Part shown: piece by piece, positions 1-5,895 of the stretch | Layout: each line of letters opens with the position of its first letter | Numbering within the stretch: position 1 is the first letter of the stretch | NCBI GenBank assembly: GCA_035527455.1 | Contig: DATLAN010000120.1 | Coordinates: 1 to 7,889 of the forward strand | Source: DATLAN01 sp035527455 | GTDB taxonomy: Bacteria > Planctomycetota > Planctomycetia > Pirellulales > Thermoguttaceae | DNA length: 7,889 nucleotides | Reading direction: 5' to 3' | Notes under the pieces: generated by a model | Databases searched by the model: none | Seen by the model: the letters and a program-made list of their open reading frames with translations, nothing else | What the model was told of the DNA's origin: nothing | Program-made: the position numbers and the translations under genes

Positions 1-21
1 AGAGGCGCCCCATTCAAGATG

Positions 22-205
22 CCAGCCCTGAAAGGGCGACATTTTCGGGACTGACGCCGGTCATTTCGCCCCTTCGGGGCTTTCGCGTGCGGGTTGCTGC
101 CCGATCCCCAGGGCGTTGCCCTGGGCTTTCTCATTTTGCCCCTTCGGGGCTGGTCGATCTTCTTGTGACTTCTTGTGACGTTCTTCTCAGGGCGTTGCCC
201 CGGGC
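22..205. repeat. Cluster of REP-like GC-rich hairpins upstream of the AOR gene
   Basis: Five short inverted repeats are packed into about 180 bp. GCCCT-GAA-AGGGC lies at 25-37. GCCCC-TTC-GGGGC occurs identically at 68-80 and 138-150. A perfect 8-bp stem, CCCAGGGC-GTT-GCCCTGGG, lies at 107-125. A degenerate relative of it, CTCAGGGC-GTT-GCCCCGGG with two mispaired positions, lies at 186-204. The last four form two direct copies of a composite unit (GCCCC hairpin, then CAGGGC hairpin) with a period of about 70-79 bp. The first hairpin, with its flanking CCAG and A/T-rich tail, looks like the same motif in inverted orientation. This layout resembles dispersed REP-type elements in intergenic DNA. 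No transposase is visible here. That it belongs to a genome-wide family is inferred. Confidence 0.65.
160..179. repeat. 10-bp tandem duplication
   Basis: TTCTTGTGAC occurs twice in direct succession and is followed by a partial third start (GTTCTTCT). It sits between two hairpins of the REP-like cluster and probably arose by slippage. No function can be assigned. Confidence 0.6.
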
Positions 206-213
206 TTGGCCCA

Positions 214-245
214 TTGACAGTCCGGCTTCCGCGTGCCAACATCAT
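214..245 (+). promoter_or_regulatory. Possible promoter of the AOR-HIT operon
   Basis: A perfect sigma70 -35 hexamer, TTGACA, lies at 214-219, just downstream of the hairpin cluster and 58 bp before the AOR start codon. The matching -10 box is poor. The best hexamer, CATCAT at 240-245, has a spacer of 20 bp, and the windows at 17-18 bp spacing match badly. The -35 box is a direct observation; promoter function is a weak inference. Confidence 0.25.
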
Positions 246-277
246 GGGAACCTGATTCTGCCAGCGGAGCACCAGAC

Positions 278-2152
278 ATGTCCGTGCCGGGAACCACCGG
301 AAAGATCCTGCTGGTCGATCTGAGCAGCGGGACCACCAAGATCGAACAGCCTGACGACGAACTCTACCTGAAGTACCTCGGTGGGTTCGGCCTGGGGGCG
401 TACTACCTCTACAAGAGTCAGCCGCCGGGCGTCGATCCGCTCGGTCCGGAAAATACGCTGGGATTCTTCACGGGTTTGCTCACGGGCACCGGCGGGATCA
501 CCACGAATCGTTACATCGTCGTGGCCAAGAGTCCGAAGACCGGCGGGTGGGGCGATGCCAACTCCGGCGGCACCTTCGGACCGGCCATGAAAACGGCCGG
601 CTTCGATGGGATTCTGTTCACCGGCATCAGTCCGCGGCCGGTTTACTTGCTGATCCGAGGCGGCACGCCCGAGTTGCTCCCGGCCGATGATTGGTGGGGA
701 TTGGATACGACCGAAACCGACGATCGGGTTACCGAACTCTACGGCCCCGATGCCAGGGCCGCCTGCATCGGCCCGGCCGGCGAGAGGCTGAGTCTCTTGG
801 CCGCCGTGGTCAACGAGAAGGGTCGCGCCGCCGCCCGCAGCGGGCTCGGCGCCGTGATGGGCTCGAAGAAGCTCAAAGCCGTCGTGCTGGCCGACGGCAT
901 CCGAGAGGTCCCCGTGGCCGATCCCGACGGAATGAAAGCGGCCATGCACCGGCACCGCGAGTTCCTCAAGACCCGGCCGCGATGGAACGTCATGCGGCAA
1001 TACGGCACCTGCGGCAGCATGGCCGGGCTGACGCTCAAGGGCGATACGCCCACGAAGAACTGGGGCGGGACCGCCGAAGTCGATTTTCCCACCGTCGGCC
1101 GGATCAGCGACGACGCGGCCGTAGCCATCGAATACAAGAAGTACGCCTGCTGGCGATGCCCGATGGCCTGCGGCGGGCTGACCCGCGTCCAGCACGGCCA
1201 GTTCGCCGCCGAGGGACACAAGTCGGAGTACGAAACCCTCGGCGCGTTCGGCTCGATGTGCCTCAACGACAACCTGGCCTCGATCAACCTCTGCAACGAC
1301 CTGTGCAACCGCTTCGGGCTCGACACGATCGGCACCGGCGGGACCGTCGCCTTTGCCATCGAGTGCTTCGAGAACGGGCTGATCGGCCCGGCGGATACCG
1401 GCGGCGTCGAGCTGCGTTGGGGCAACGCGCAGGCGATCGTGGAGATCACCCGGCAGATCGGCCGCCGCGAAGGTTTCGGCGCCGTGTTGGCCGACGGGGT
1501 GCGAAAGGCGGCCGAGCGGATCGGCAACGGGGCGGAGCAATATGCCATACACGTCGGCGGCGAGGAGTTGCCGATGCACGATCCACGGTTGGTCCCCAGT
1601 GCGGCGACGACGTACCAGATCGACGCCACGCCCGGCCGCCATACGCAGGTCAGCACGTGGATCTCGGAACTGGGCGCCGGCCCGCCGGATCTGGTCGACC
1701 AGCCGCAGCCGCAGCACCACTATCCCGGCAAGGGCAAAGCCCACGCGACCGTGAACAACTACTTCCAGGCGGGCCAATCGGCCGGGATGTGCATGTTCAT
1801 CCTGCTGACGCTCGAGCCGGAGTTCGTGGCCGATTCGCTCACGCACGCGACCGGCCGGCCCTTCACGCCCGAGGACGTGCAGACCTGCGGGGCGCGGATC
1901 GCGGCGCTGCGTACGGCGTTCAACGTGCGGGAGGGCATTCGCAGTGTGGACCGCAAGGTTCCCGACCGCGTGCTCGGCCGGCCGCCGCTCGAGCAAGGCC
2001 CCACGGCCGGACGCACGGTCGATCTGGACGCCCAGGTTAAAGACTACCTGGAGGCCATGGGCTGGGATCCGCAAACCGGCGTGCCGAAACGCGAGACACT
2101 GCTGAAATTGGGGCTCGATTTCGTGGCCGAGGATATTGCAAACACGGATTGA
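278..2152 (+). CDS. Aldehyde ferredoxin oxidoreductase family protein (W/Mo-bis-pterin enzyme)
   Basis: This 624-residue protein has the normal length for the AOR family, whose members oxidise aldehydes to carboxylates (or run the reverse reaction) with ferredoxin-like electron carriers. They use a tungsten or molybdenum bis-pyranopterin and one [4Fe-4S] cluster. The N-terminal AOR domain shows GKILLVDL at residues 8-15, a KSPKTGGWGDANSGG block near 84-98 and RSGLGAVMGSKKLK at 187-200. Cluster ligands are C291-x2-C294-x3-C298 plus C505, matching C288, C291, C295 and C494 of the Pyrococcus furiosus enzyme. The first pterin motif is NRFGLD (344-349) and the second is QSAGMC (500-505). There is no signal peptide, so it is cytoplasmic. 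The ATG at 278 is preferred over an in-frame GTG at 233 because GGAG at 266-269 lies 8 nt upstream and family homology begins there. It is probably cotranscribed with the HIT gene 37 bp downstream. No ferredoxin or second subunit is adjacent. Substrate and choice of metal cannot be read from the sequence. Confidence 0.93.
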   Translation: MSVPGTTGKILLVDLSSGTTKIEQPDDELYLKYLGGFGLGAYYLYKSQPPGVDPLGPENTLGFFTGLLTGTGGITTNRYIVVAKSPKTGGWGDANSGGTFGPAMKTAGFDGILFTGISPRPVYLLIRGGTPELLPADDWWGLDTTETDDRVTELYGPDARAACIGPAGERLSLLAAVVNEKGRAAARSGLGAVMGSKKLKAVVLADGIREVPVADPDGMKAAMHRHREFLKTRPRWNVMRQYGTCGSMAGLTLKGDTPTKNWGGTAEVDFPTVGRISDDAAVAIEYKKYACWRCPMACGGLTRVQHGQFAAEGHKSEYETLGAFGSMCLNDNLASINLCNDLCNRFGLDTIGTGGTVAFAIECFENGLIGPADTGGVELRWGNAQAIVEITRQIGRREGFGAVLADGVRKAAERIGNGAEQYAIHVGGEELPMHDPRLVPSAATTYQIDATPGRHTQVSTWISELGAGPPDLVDQPQPQHHYPGKGKAHATVNNYFQAGQSAGMCMFILLTLEPEFVADSLTHATGRPFTPEDVQTCGARIAALRTAFNVREGIRSVDRKVPDRVLGRPPLEQGPTAGRTVDLDAQVKDYLEAMGWDPQTGVPKRETLLKLGLDFVAEDIANTD

Positions 2153-2189
2153 TCCGCCCTGCCAATTAGACTGAAAGGGAACGACAACT

Positions 2190-2726
2190 GTGCAAATCGA
2201 TCGGATTTGGGCACCGTGGCGATTGGAATACGTCCAGGGCGACAAGAAGACTCCGCTGTCGGACGAAGCGAAACGTGGACTGCTGCCCGGGGCCGATCCG
2301 GACTGCTTCCTCTGCCAGTGCGTGGCCGATCCGGACGATCGGGAACGGATGGTGATCGAGCACCGCGAACATTCGCTGACCGTGCTCAACCGCTATCCCT
2401 ACAACAACGGCCACCTGCTGATCTCTCCCCGCGAGCATCTGGCGGGGCTGGAAGATCTCACGACCGAAGTGCAGTTCGAGCTGACCGAAACGATCGGCCG
2501 CATGGTGGAGTTGCTCAAGAGGGTCCTCCACCCGCAGGGCTTCAACATCGGCTTGAATCTGGGCCTCGCGGCGGGCGCCGGTCTGCCGGGCCATCTCCAT
2601 TGGCACGTCGTTCCCCGCTGGAACGGCGACACCAACTTCATGCCCGCCCTGGCCGGCATCAACGTCATCCCCCAATCGCTCGACGCGTTGTGGGAAGCGC
2701 TAATCCAGGAGTTGCAGAAAGGGTGA
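2190..2726 (+). CDS. HIT family nucleotide-binding protein (diadenosine polyphosphate hydrolase/phosphorylase-like)
   Basis: This 178-residue protein belongs to the histidine triad superfamily, whose members cleave or phosphorolyse dinucleoside polyphosphates or AMP conjugates through a nucleotidylated histidine. The triad is GHLHWHVV, with H135, H137 and H139. The upstream part of the fold is clear: NRYPYNNGHLLISP at 67-80 and FNIGLNLG at 118-125. The N-terminal IWAPWRLEYV (6-15) and the CxxC at C39/C42, a likely zinc site, are typical of the FHIT/Ap4A-phosphorylase-like bacterial branch. The start is GTG. It is supported by AAAGGGA at 2174-2180, 9 nt upstream, and by the IWAPWR motif that normally sits close to the N-terminus. 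The gene follows the AOR gene by 37 bp on the same strand and is probably cotranscribed, but a functional link is not evident. It converges with the CinA-like gene. Exact substrate is unknown. Confidence 0.92.
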   Translation: MQIDRIWAPWRLEYVQGDKKTPLSDEAKRGLLPGADPDCFLCQCVADPDDRERMVIEHREHSLTVLNRYPYNNGHLLISPREHLAGLEDLTTEVQFELTETIGRMVELLKRVLHPQGFNIGLNLGLAAGAGLPGHLHWHVVPRWNGDTNFMPALAGINVIPQSLDALWEALIQELQKG

Positions 2727-2739
2727 GCCGCTTGCGGCT
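2726..2739 (+). terminator. Short palindrome immediately after the HIT stop codon
   Basis: AGCCGC-TT-GCGGCT begins with the last base of the HIT gene's TGA. It forms a 6-bp inverted repeat (5 bp with a realistic 4-base loop) followed by only two T residues. It lies in the 54-bp gap between convergent genes, so it could weakly terminate transcription. It could equally be another REP-type palindrome. The absence of a T-run keeps confidence low. Confidence 0.3.
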
Positions 2740-2780
2740 TCGCAACCAACGCAACCCAGGTCACTTTCCTTGCGCCGACC

Positions 2781-4106
2781 TCACCGCAACATCCGCCTGA
2801 ACTGGTCGAGCAGTTGCGTGGTCAACCCCAAGCGGGCCGACGCATCCGTGCCGCGCAACCCCATCCGGCGGCTTTCCAACTGACCGTCCGGCAGCCTGAA
2901 AACGACCTCCACGTACCGGCGGCCCGTCTCGTCCTGCCGGGCTTGACCGACGGCGATCGCCCAGCGGCTGCCGGTCGAATCGGCCGCGGCCTGAGCCAGC
3001 AGCACGGCTCGCTGCGTGTCGGAGGTGCTCTGCGTCCACGCGGCGTCGCCGATGCGGAGCAACCGGCGGAGCTTTTCGTCGGTCGGGGCCACGTAGGCGC
3101 CGGCCACGACCCGGCCCGTGGCGTCGGCGCCGGTCAGCCCCGCCGCCAGAGAACCGCCGCTGCCGACTTCCACCAGCGCCAGCGTCGCGCCGCGGTCTTC
3201 GAGCCGCTGCACGACGTGCCGCTCCAGGGACGTTTCGTCGTCGGCATACACATAATCGCCCAAGTGCGCGAGGATCTGCTGTTTCAAGGCTTCCAGCTTC
3301 GCGCGGTCCTGCGGCGTGTCGTCCGGCAGCGTGAAGGTGAAATCCACCCGGCTGCCGTCGAACTGGGACATGAGCGTCACTTCCGGCGGCAGCGGCACGT
3401 GCTCCTTGAGCGTCTGGTCGATGCCCGACTGACCGATGCCGACGAATCGCAGCGTCAGCGAGCAGCCGGGCAGCCGCGTGCCGAATCGCCGGTTCAGGTA
3501 GGGCACCAGCTCGTCGCGGACCATCGCCTGCAACTCGCGCGGCGGGCCGGGCAGAGCCACGATCACGCCGCCGGTCTGCTCGAAGACCAGGCCCACGGCC
3601 GAACCGTTGGGGTTCTTCAAGTACGTGCCGCGCACCGGCACCTGCGTCTGGCGGCGGAGGTTGCTGCGAAGCCGCTCGGGCGGGACGCCGAAACGCCGCG
3701 CCATCTCGCCCAGCACCTCGGGCTGTTCCTTCAAGGCGATCCCGGTGAATTCGCTCAGCGTCTGGCGGGTGATGTCGTTGTCCGTCGGGCCCAGCCCGCC
3801 GGTCACCAGGATCAGCGACGCCTTGCCGGAAGCGAAACGAAGGGCTTCCTCGAGATCGGCCGGCTTGTCGTCCACCGACATCGAGCCGACGCACCGCAAG
3901 CCGAGCGGATGGAGCGTGCGGGCGAGAAACTGCGTATGGCCGTCGGCATACACGCCCGAAAGCAACTCGCCCCCGGTGACGATGATCGTATAGTCGACCG
4001 GTTTTCGGGGAACCGGGGACGGGGAGTCGGCCGCCGTCGTCGTTCCCCACAGCAAAGCCGGCAGCACGAGCAGCCGCCGGCACCATCGAGAGAAAGATTG
4101 GGGCAT
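2781..4106 (-). CDS. Exported CinA-like protein (MoCF/CinA N-terminal domain plus degenerate PncC-type amidase domain)
   Basis: This 441-residue protein has the full CinA layout. An N-terminal MoaB/MogA-like domain (about 37-205) shows GGELLSG at 45-51, TGGLGPTDND at 102-111 and LPGPPREL at 185-192, with NPNGSAVGL at 165-173. A linker domain follows, and a C-terminal CinA/PncC-like domain starts near 290. Normal CinA is cytoplasmic and takes part in pyridine nucleotide salvage, hydrolysing ADP-ribose and deamidating NMN. Here an extra N-terminus has basic residues (R7, R10, R11), a hydrophobic stretch (LLVLPALLW) and a small-residue TTTAA site near 22-26, which reads as a signal peptide. The amidase motif ESCTGG is replaced by EVGSGG (313-318), with V314 where the catalytic serine should be, and the usual GIAGP block reads GQARQ (387-391). 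GDE of the N-terminal domain reads GGE. I infer an exported, probably non-amidase paralogue. The ATG start has only a weak GAAGA at 4113-4117 upstream. The propeller gene lies 114 bp upstream on the same strand. Confidence 0.85.
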   Translation of the reverse strand: MPQSFSRWCRRLLVLPALLWGTTTAADSPSPVPRKPVDYTIIVTGGELLSGVYADGHTQFLARTLHPLGLRCVGSMSVDDKPADLEEALRFASGKASLILVTGGLGPTDNDITRQTLSEFTGIALKEQPEVLGEMARRFGVPPERLRSNLRRQTQVPVRGTYLKNPNGSAVGLVFEQTGGVIVALPGPPRELQAMVRDELVPYLNRRFGTRLPGCSLTLRFVGIGQSGIDQTLKEHVPLPPEVTLMSQFDGSRVDFTFTLPDDTPQDRAKLEALKQQILAHLGDYVYADDETSLERHVVQRLEDRGATLALVEVGSGGSLAAGLTGADATGRVVAGAYVAPTDEKLRRLLRIGDAAWTQSTSDTQRAVLLAQAAADSTGSRWAIAVGQARQDETGRRYVEVVFRLPDGQLESRRMGLRGTDASARLGLTTQLLDQFRRMLR

Positions 4107-4121
4107 TGCAGGTCTTCGTAG

Positions 4122-4237
4122 GTCAGGGCTTGCCCTGACAATCTTCTTTTTGGCGATTGCTTCGGCTACTTTGGTTTCTGTCAGGGCGAGCCCTGACCTA
4201 CACAGCCTACTTCGGTTCCGTCAGGGCGAGCCCTGAC
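4122..4237. repeat. Three copies of an 18-bp REP-like palindrome
   Basis: GTCAGGGC-TT-GCCCTGAC lies at 4122-4139. GTCAGGGCGAGCCCTGAC lies at 4180-4197 and again at 4220-4237. Each is a perfect 8-bp inverted repeat around a 2-bp centre. Copies two and three sit in a near-tandem unit of about 40 bp that also shares the preceding TACTTyGGTT segment, with one base inserted or deleted. The first copy ends 15 bp upstream of the CinA-like start codon, in its leader. The third overlaps the 3' end of the propeller gene. As RNA, each can form a 7-bp stem with a 4-base loop but lacks a following U-run, so REP-type repeat is a better label than terminator. Confidence 0.75.
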
Positions 4238-5747
4238 CTGCGTGGATGGCCCAGAGTCGTTCCAACGTGGCGACGTACAGCACGCCGTTGGCGGCAACCG
4301 CCGAGCCGCAAATGGACCTGCCCGCATCGACGCAACCGAGGATTCTCTTTTCCCTCTCGGCGGCGAAGGTCCAAAGATATCCTCGCCGGGTGCCGATGTA
4401 GACCTTTCCGTCGGCCACCAGCGGCGAGCCCCAGATCTCGCCGCCCGTCTCGTGGACCCAGCAGGGCTCGCCCGTCTCGGCGTCCACGCAGTGTACGTTC
4501 CGCTCGCAATCGCCCACGAAGACCAGCCCGTCGTGGATCGCGGGCGTCGAGCAGCAATGGCCATCCAGCGGATAGGACCAGAGCAGGCCGGTTTCGGTGA
4601 TTTCGCCGGTTTTCGTCGCGTCGATGCACTGCAGCCACGACTGGTCCTTGCCCCACCAGATGTCGCCGCCCACGGTCACGTACACGCGGTTCCCGTGAAA
4701 CACCGGCATGCTCTTGATATTGCTGGGGCTTTCCCGGCGGTTGCGTTTGTAGAGGTTGAGGTCCTCCTTGGGCGCCGTGGGATCGCAATCGAAGCGCCAC
4801 ACCCGCCGGAGGGTTCTCACCGGTTCGGATACCGCCGAGGGCATGAGCGCGTCGAAGGCGTAGCAGACCCCGTCGCCGCCGCAAAAGAAGATCAGCCGCC
4901 GGCCGTCGACCTCCCCCAAAGCCGGCGAGGACCAGGTGCTGTGGAAGATCCGCGGGCCGATGCGTTCGCCGTCCTGGGCGACCAGGCGGCCGGTGGTTTT
5001 ATTTAGGGCGATCAGGCTGGGCGCGTCGATGCCCGGGATGTTGCGGTGCGTACGATCCACGCCGTTGCCCGTGTTCAGATACAGATACTGTCCGTCGATC
5101 AGGATCGAACTGTGTGCCGCGTCGTGCGGGTGCATTCCGACCTGGGAGCGCATATCGAACAGCCAGATGATATCGGCGTCGATCGCCGTGACCCGCATCG
5201 GCTCCTCGCCGGGCAGGACCATGTGGCGGCCTTCGTCGAGATACGGCCCGTCGTTTCCGTTGGCCTGGCCGAGAAGATCCAGGCAGACGACTTCGGCCCG
5301 GTTGGTGACGACGTAGACGCGGTCGCCTTCCACGGTCGCCGTCGAGCAGATGCCGGCCCGGGGCCAATCGAGATAAACGTCGCCCTCGAACTTCGGCACC
5401 ACCAACTGCCAGCACAGGCTGCCGTCGGCTTCATCGAGGCACAGCAGCACGCCGCGGTCGCCGTCGTGCCGCGGGTCGCGCGGGTCGCCGTTGTTGGCGC
5501 CGATGACCACCTTGCCGTTGGCGATCACGGGCGTGGAGTAGGACTCGGTCCCCAGCGAGGCCGACCACTTGACGTTCCTGCCCGATTCCGGATCGAACGA
5601 CTCGGGCAGCCCCGTTTCGTCGGAGACCATATTCCGCGAGAACGGCTGGCCCCATTGCGGCCGATCCGCCGCGAGCCCGATTTCGGCGATGACGCTAAAG
5701 AACGTCACGACGGACACAAGACGCACCGAAGACATGCTGAGTATCAC
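4221..5747 (-). CDS. Secreted PQQ-binding-like beta-propeller repeat protein
   Basis: This 508-residue protein belongs to the PQQ-like/BamB-like beta-propeller group (COG1520 type). Eight repeats of the form S-x-P-x-x-x-G-x-V-Y-(I/V) followed by a short (C/A)-(L/I/V)-D-(A/x)-x-T/D-G turn begin near residues 71, 135, 213, 273, 347, 400, 440 and 481, consistent with one eight-bladed propeller. A hydrophobic segment at about 8-25 ending in GLAAD looks like a signal peptide, so the protein is exported. Such proteins usually serve as binding or scaffold modules. No dehydrogenase or haem motif is visible, so enzymatic PQQ use is not supported. It has 15 cysteines, many for an exported protein. I chose the GTG at 5747: AGAGG lies 7 nt upstream and a strong promoter lies just beyond. 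The longer ATG start at 5834 falls upstream of that promoter, and the ATG at 5735 has a poorly spaced ribosome site. The last four residues (QGSP) and the stop come from a REP-like palindrome. Confidence 0.85.
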   Translation of the reverse strand: MILSMSSVRLVSVVTFFSVIAEIGLAADRPQWGQPFSRNMVSDETGLPESFDPESGRNVKWSASLGTESYSTPVIANGKVVIGANNGDPRDPRHDGDRGVLLCLDEADGSLCWQLVVPKFEGDVYLDWPRAGICSTATVEGDRVYVVTNRAEVVCLDLLGQANGNDGPYLDEGRHMVLPGEEPMRVTAIDADIIWLFDMRSQVGMHPHDAAHSSILIDGQYLYLNTGNGVDRTHRNIPGIDAPSLIALNKTTGRLVAQDGERIGPRIFHSTWSSPALGEVDGRRLIFFCGGDGVCYAFDALMPSAVSEPVRTLRRVWRFDCDPTAPKEDLNLYKRNRRESPSNIKSMPVFHGNRVYVTVGGDIWWGKDQSWLQCIDATKTGEITETGLLWSYPLDGHCCSTPAIHDGLVFVGDCERNVHCVDAETGEPCWVHETGGEIWGSPLVADGKVYIGTRRGYLWTFAAEREKRILGCVDAGRSICGSAVAANGVLYVATLERLWAIHAGQGSP

Positions 5748-5754
5748 GGGCGAA

Positions 5755-5759
5755 CCTCT
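5755..5759 (-). promoter_or_regulatory. Ribosome binding site fixing the propeller gene start
   Basis: On the minus strand AGAGG lies 7 nt before the GTG at 5747. The in-frame ATG at 5735 would be 19 nt away, too far for this site, so the site favours the GTG. Confidence 0.6.
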
Positions 5760-5792
5760 ATGGCAGACGGCGTGGACTTCCAACCAAGTCCG

Positions 5793-5821
5793 ATCATAGC
5801 TGCACTTCCCGGCACAGTCAA
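5793..5821 (-). promoter_or_regulatory. Sigma70-like promoter of the propeller gene
   Basis: Reading leftward, TTGACT (plus-strand 5816-5821) is followed by a 17-bp spacer and TATGAT (5793-5798). Both hexamers match consensus at five of six positions with ideal spacing. Transcription would begin near 5786, giving a leader of about 38 nt before the GTG at 5747. This excludes the upstream in-frame ATG at 5834 as the start on this transcript. Confidence 0.65.
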
Positions 5822-5828
5822 CGAGCCT

Positions 5829-5856
5829 TTGCAAACGGACGCCGGTCGCTTAGAAT
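5829..5856 (+). promoter_or_regulatory. Sigma70-like promoter of the aminotransferase gene
   Basis: TTGCAA at 5829-5834, a 16-bp spacer and TAGAAT at 5851-5856 form a plausible rightward promoter. Transcription would start near 5863, about 33 nt before the ATG at 5896. Its -35 box lies only 7 bp from the -35 box of the leftward promoter, so the two are arranged back to back. Confidence 0.5.
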
Positions 5857-5895
5857 CGACGCAAACCCGTGATCCACGCATGCGAGTGAGAACCC

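Noticed and set aside
22..205. A CRISPR array in the repeated 5' region
   Set aside because: Repeats are short hairpins of two alternating types with irregular spacing and no consistent 25-40 bp direct repeat, and no cas gene is present.
242..2389. A 715-codon open frame on the minus strand opposite the AOR and HIT genes
   Set aside because: It runs antisense across two well-supported genes, is arginine-, glycine- and histidine-rich with no domain, and is explained by high-GC codon use on the sense strand.
2814..4121. A 435-codon plus-strand frame opposite the CinA-like gene
   Set aside because: It is antisense to a gene with clear family motifs and has a repetitive Arg/Gln/His/Ala composition without domains.
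5748..5834. An N-terminal extension of the propeller protein starting at the ATG at 5834
   Set aside because: The extension lies across and upstream of the leftward promoter, and a ribosome site with good spacing points to the GTG at 5747. The extra residues precede the signal peptide and would spoil it.
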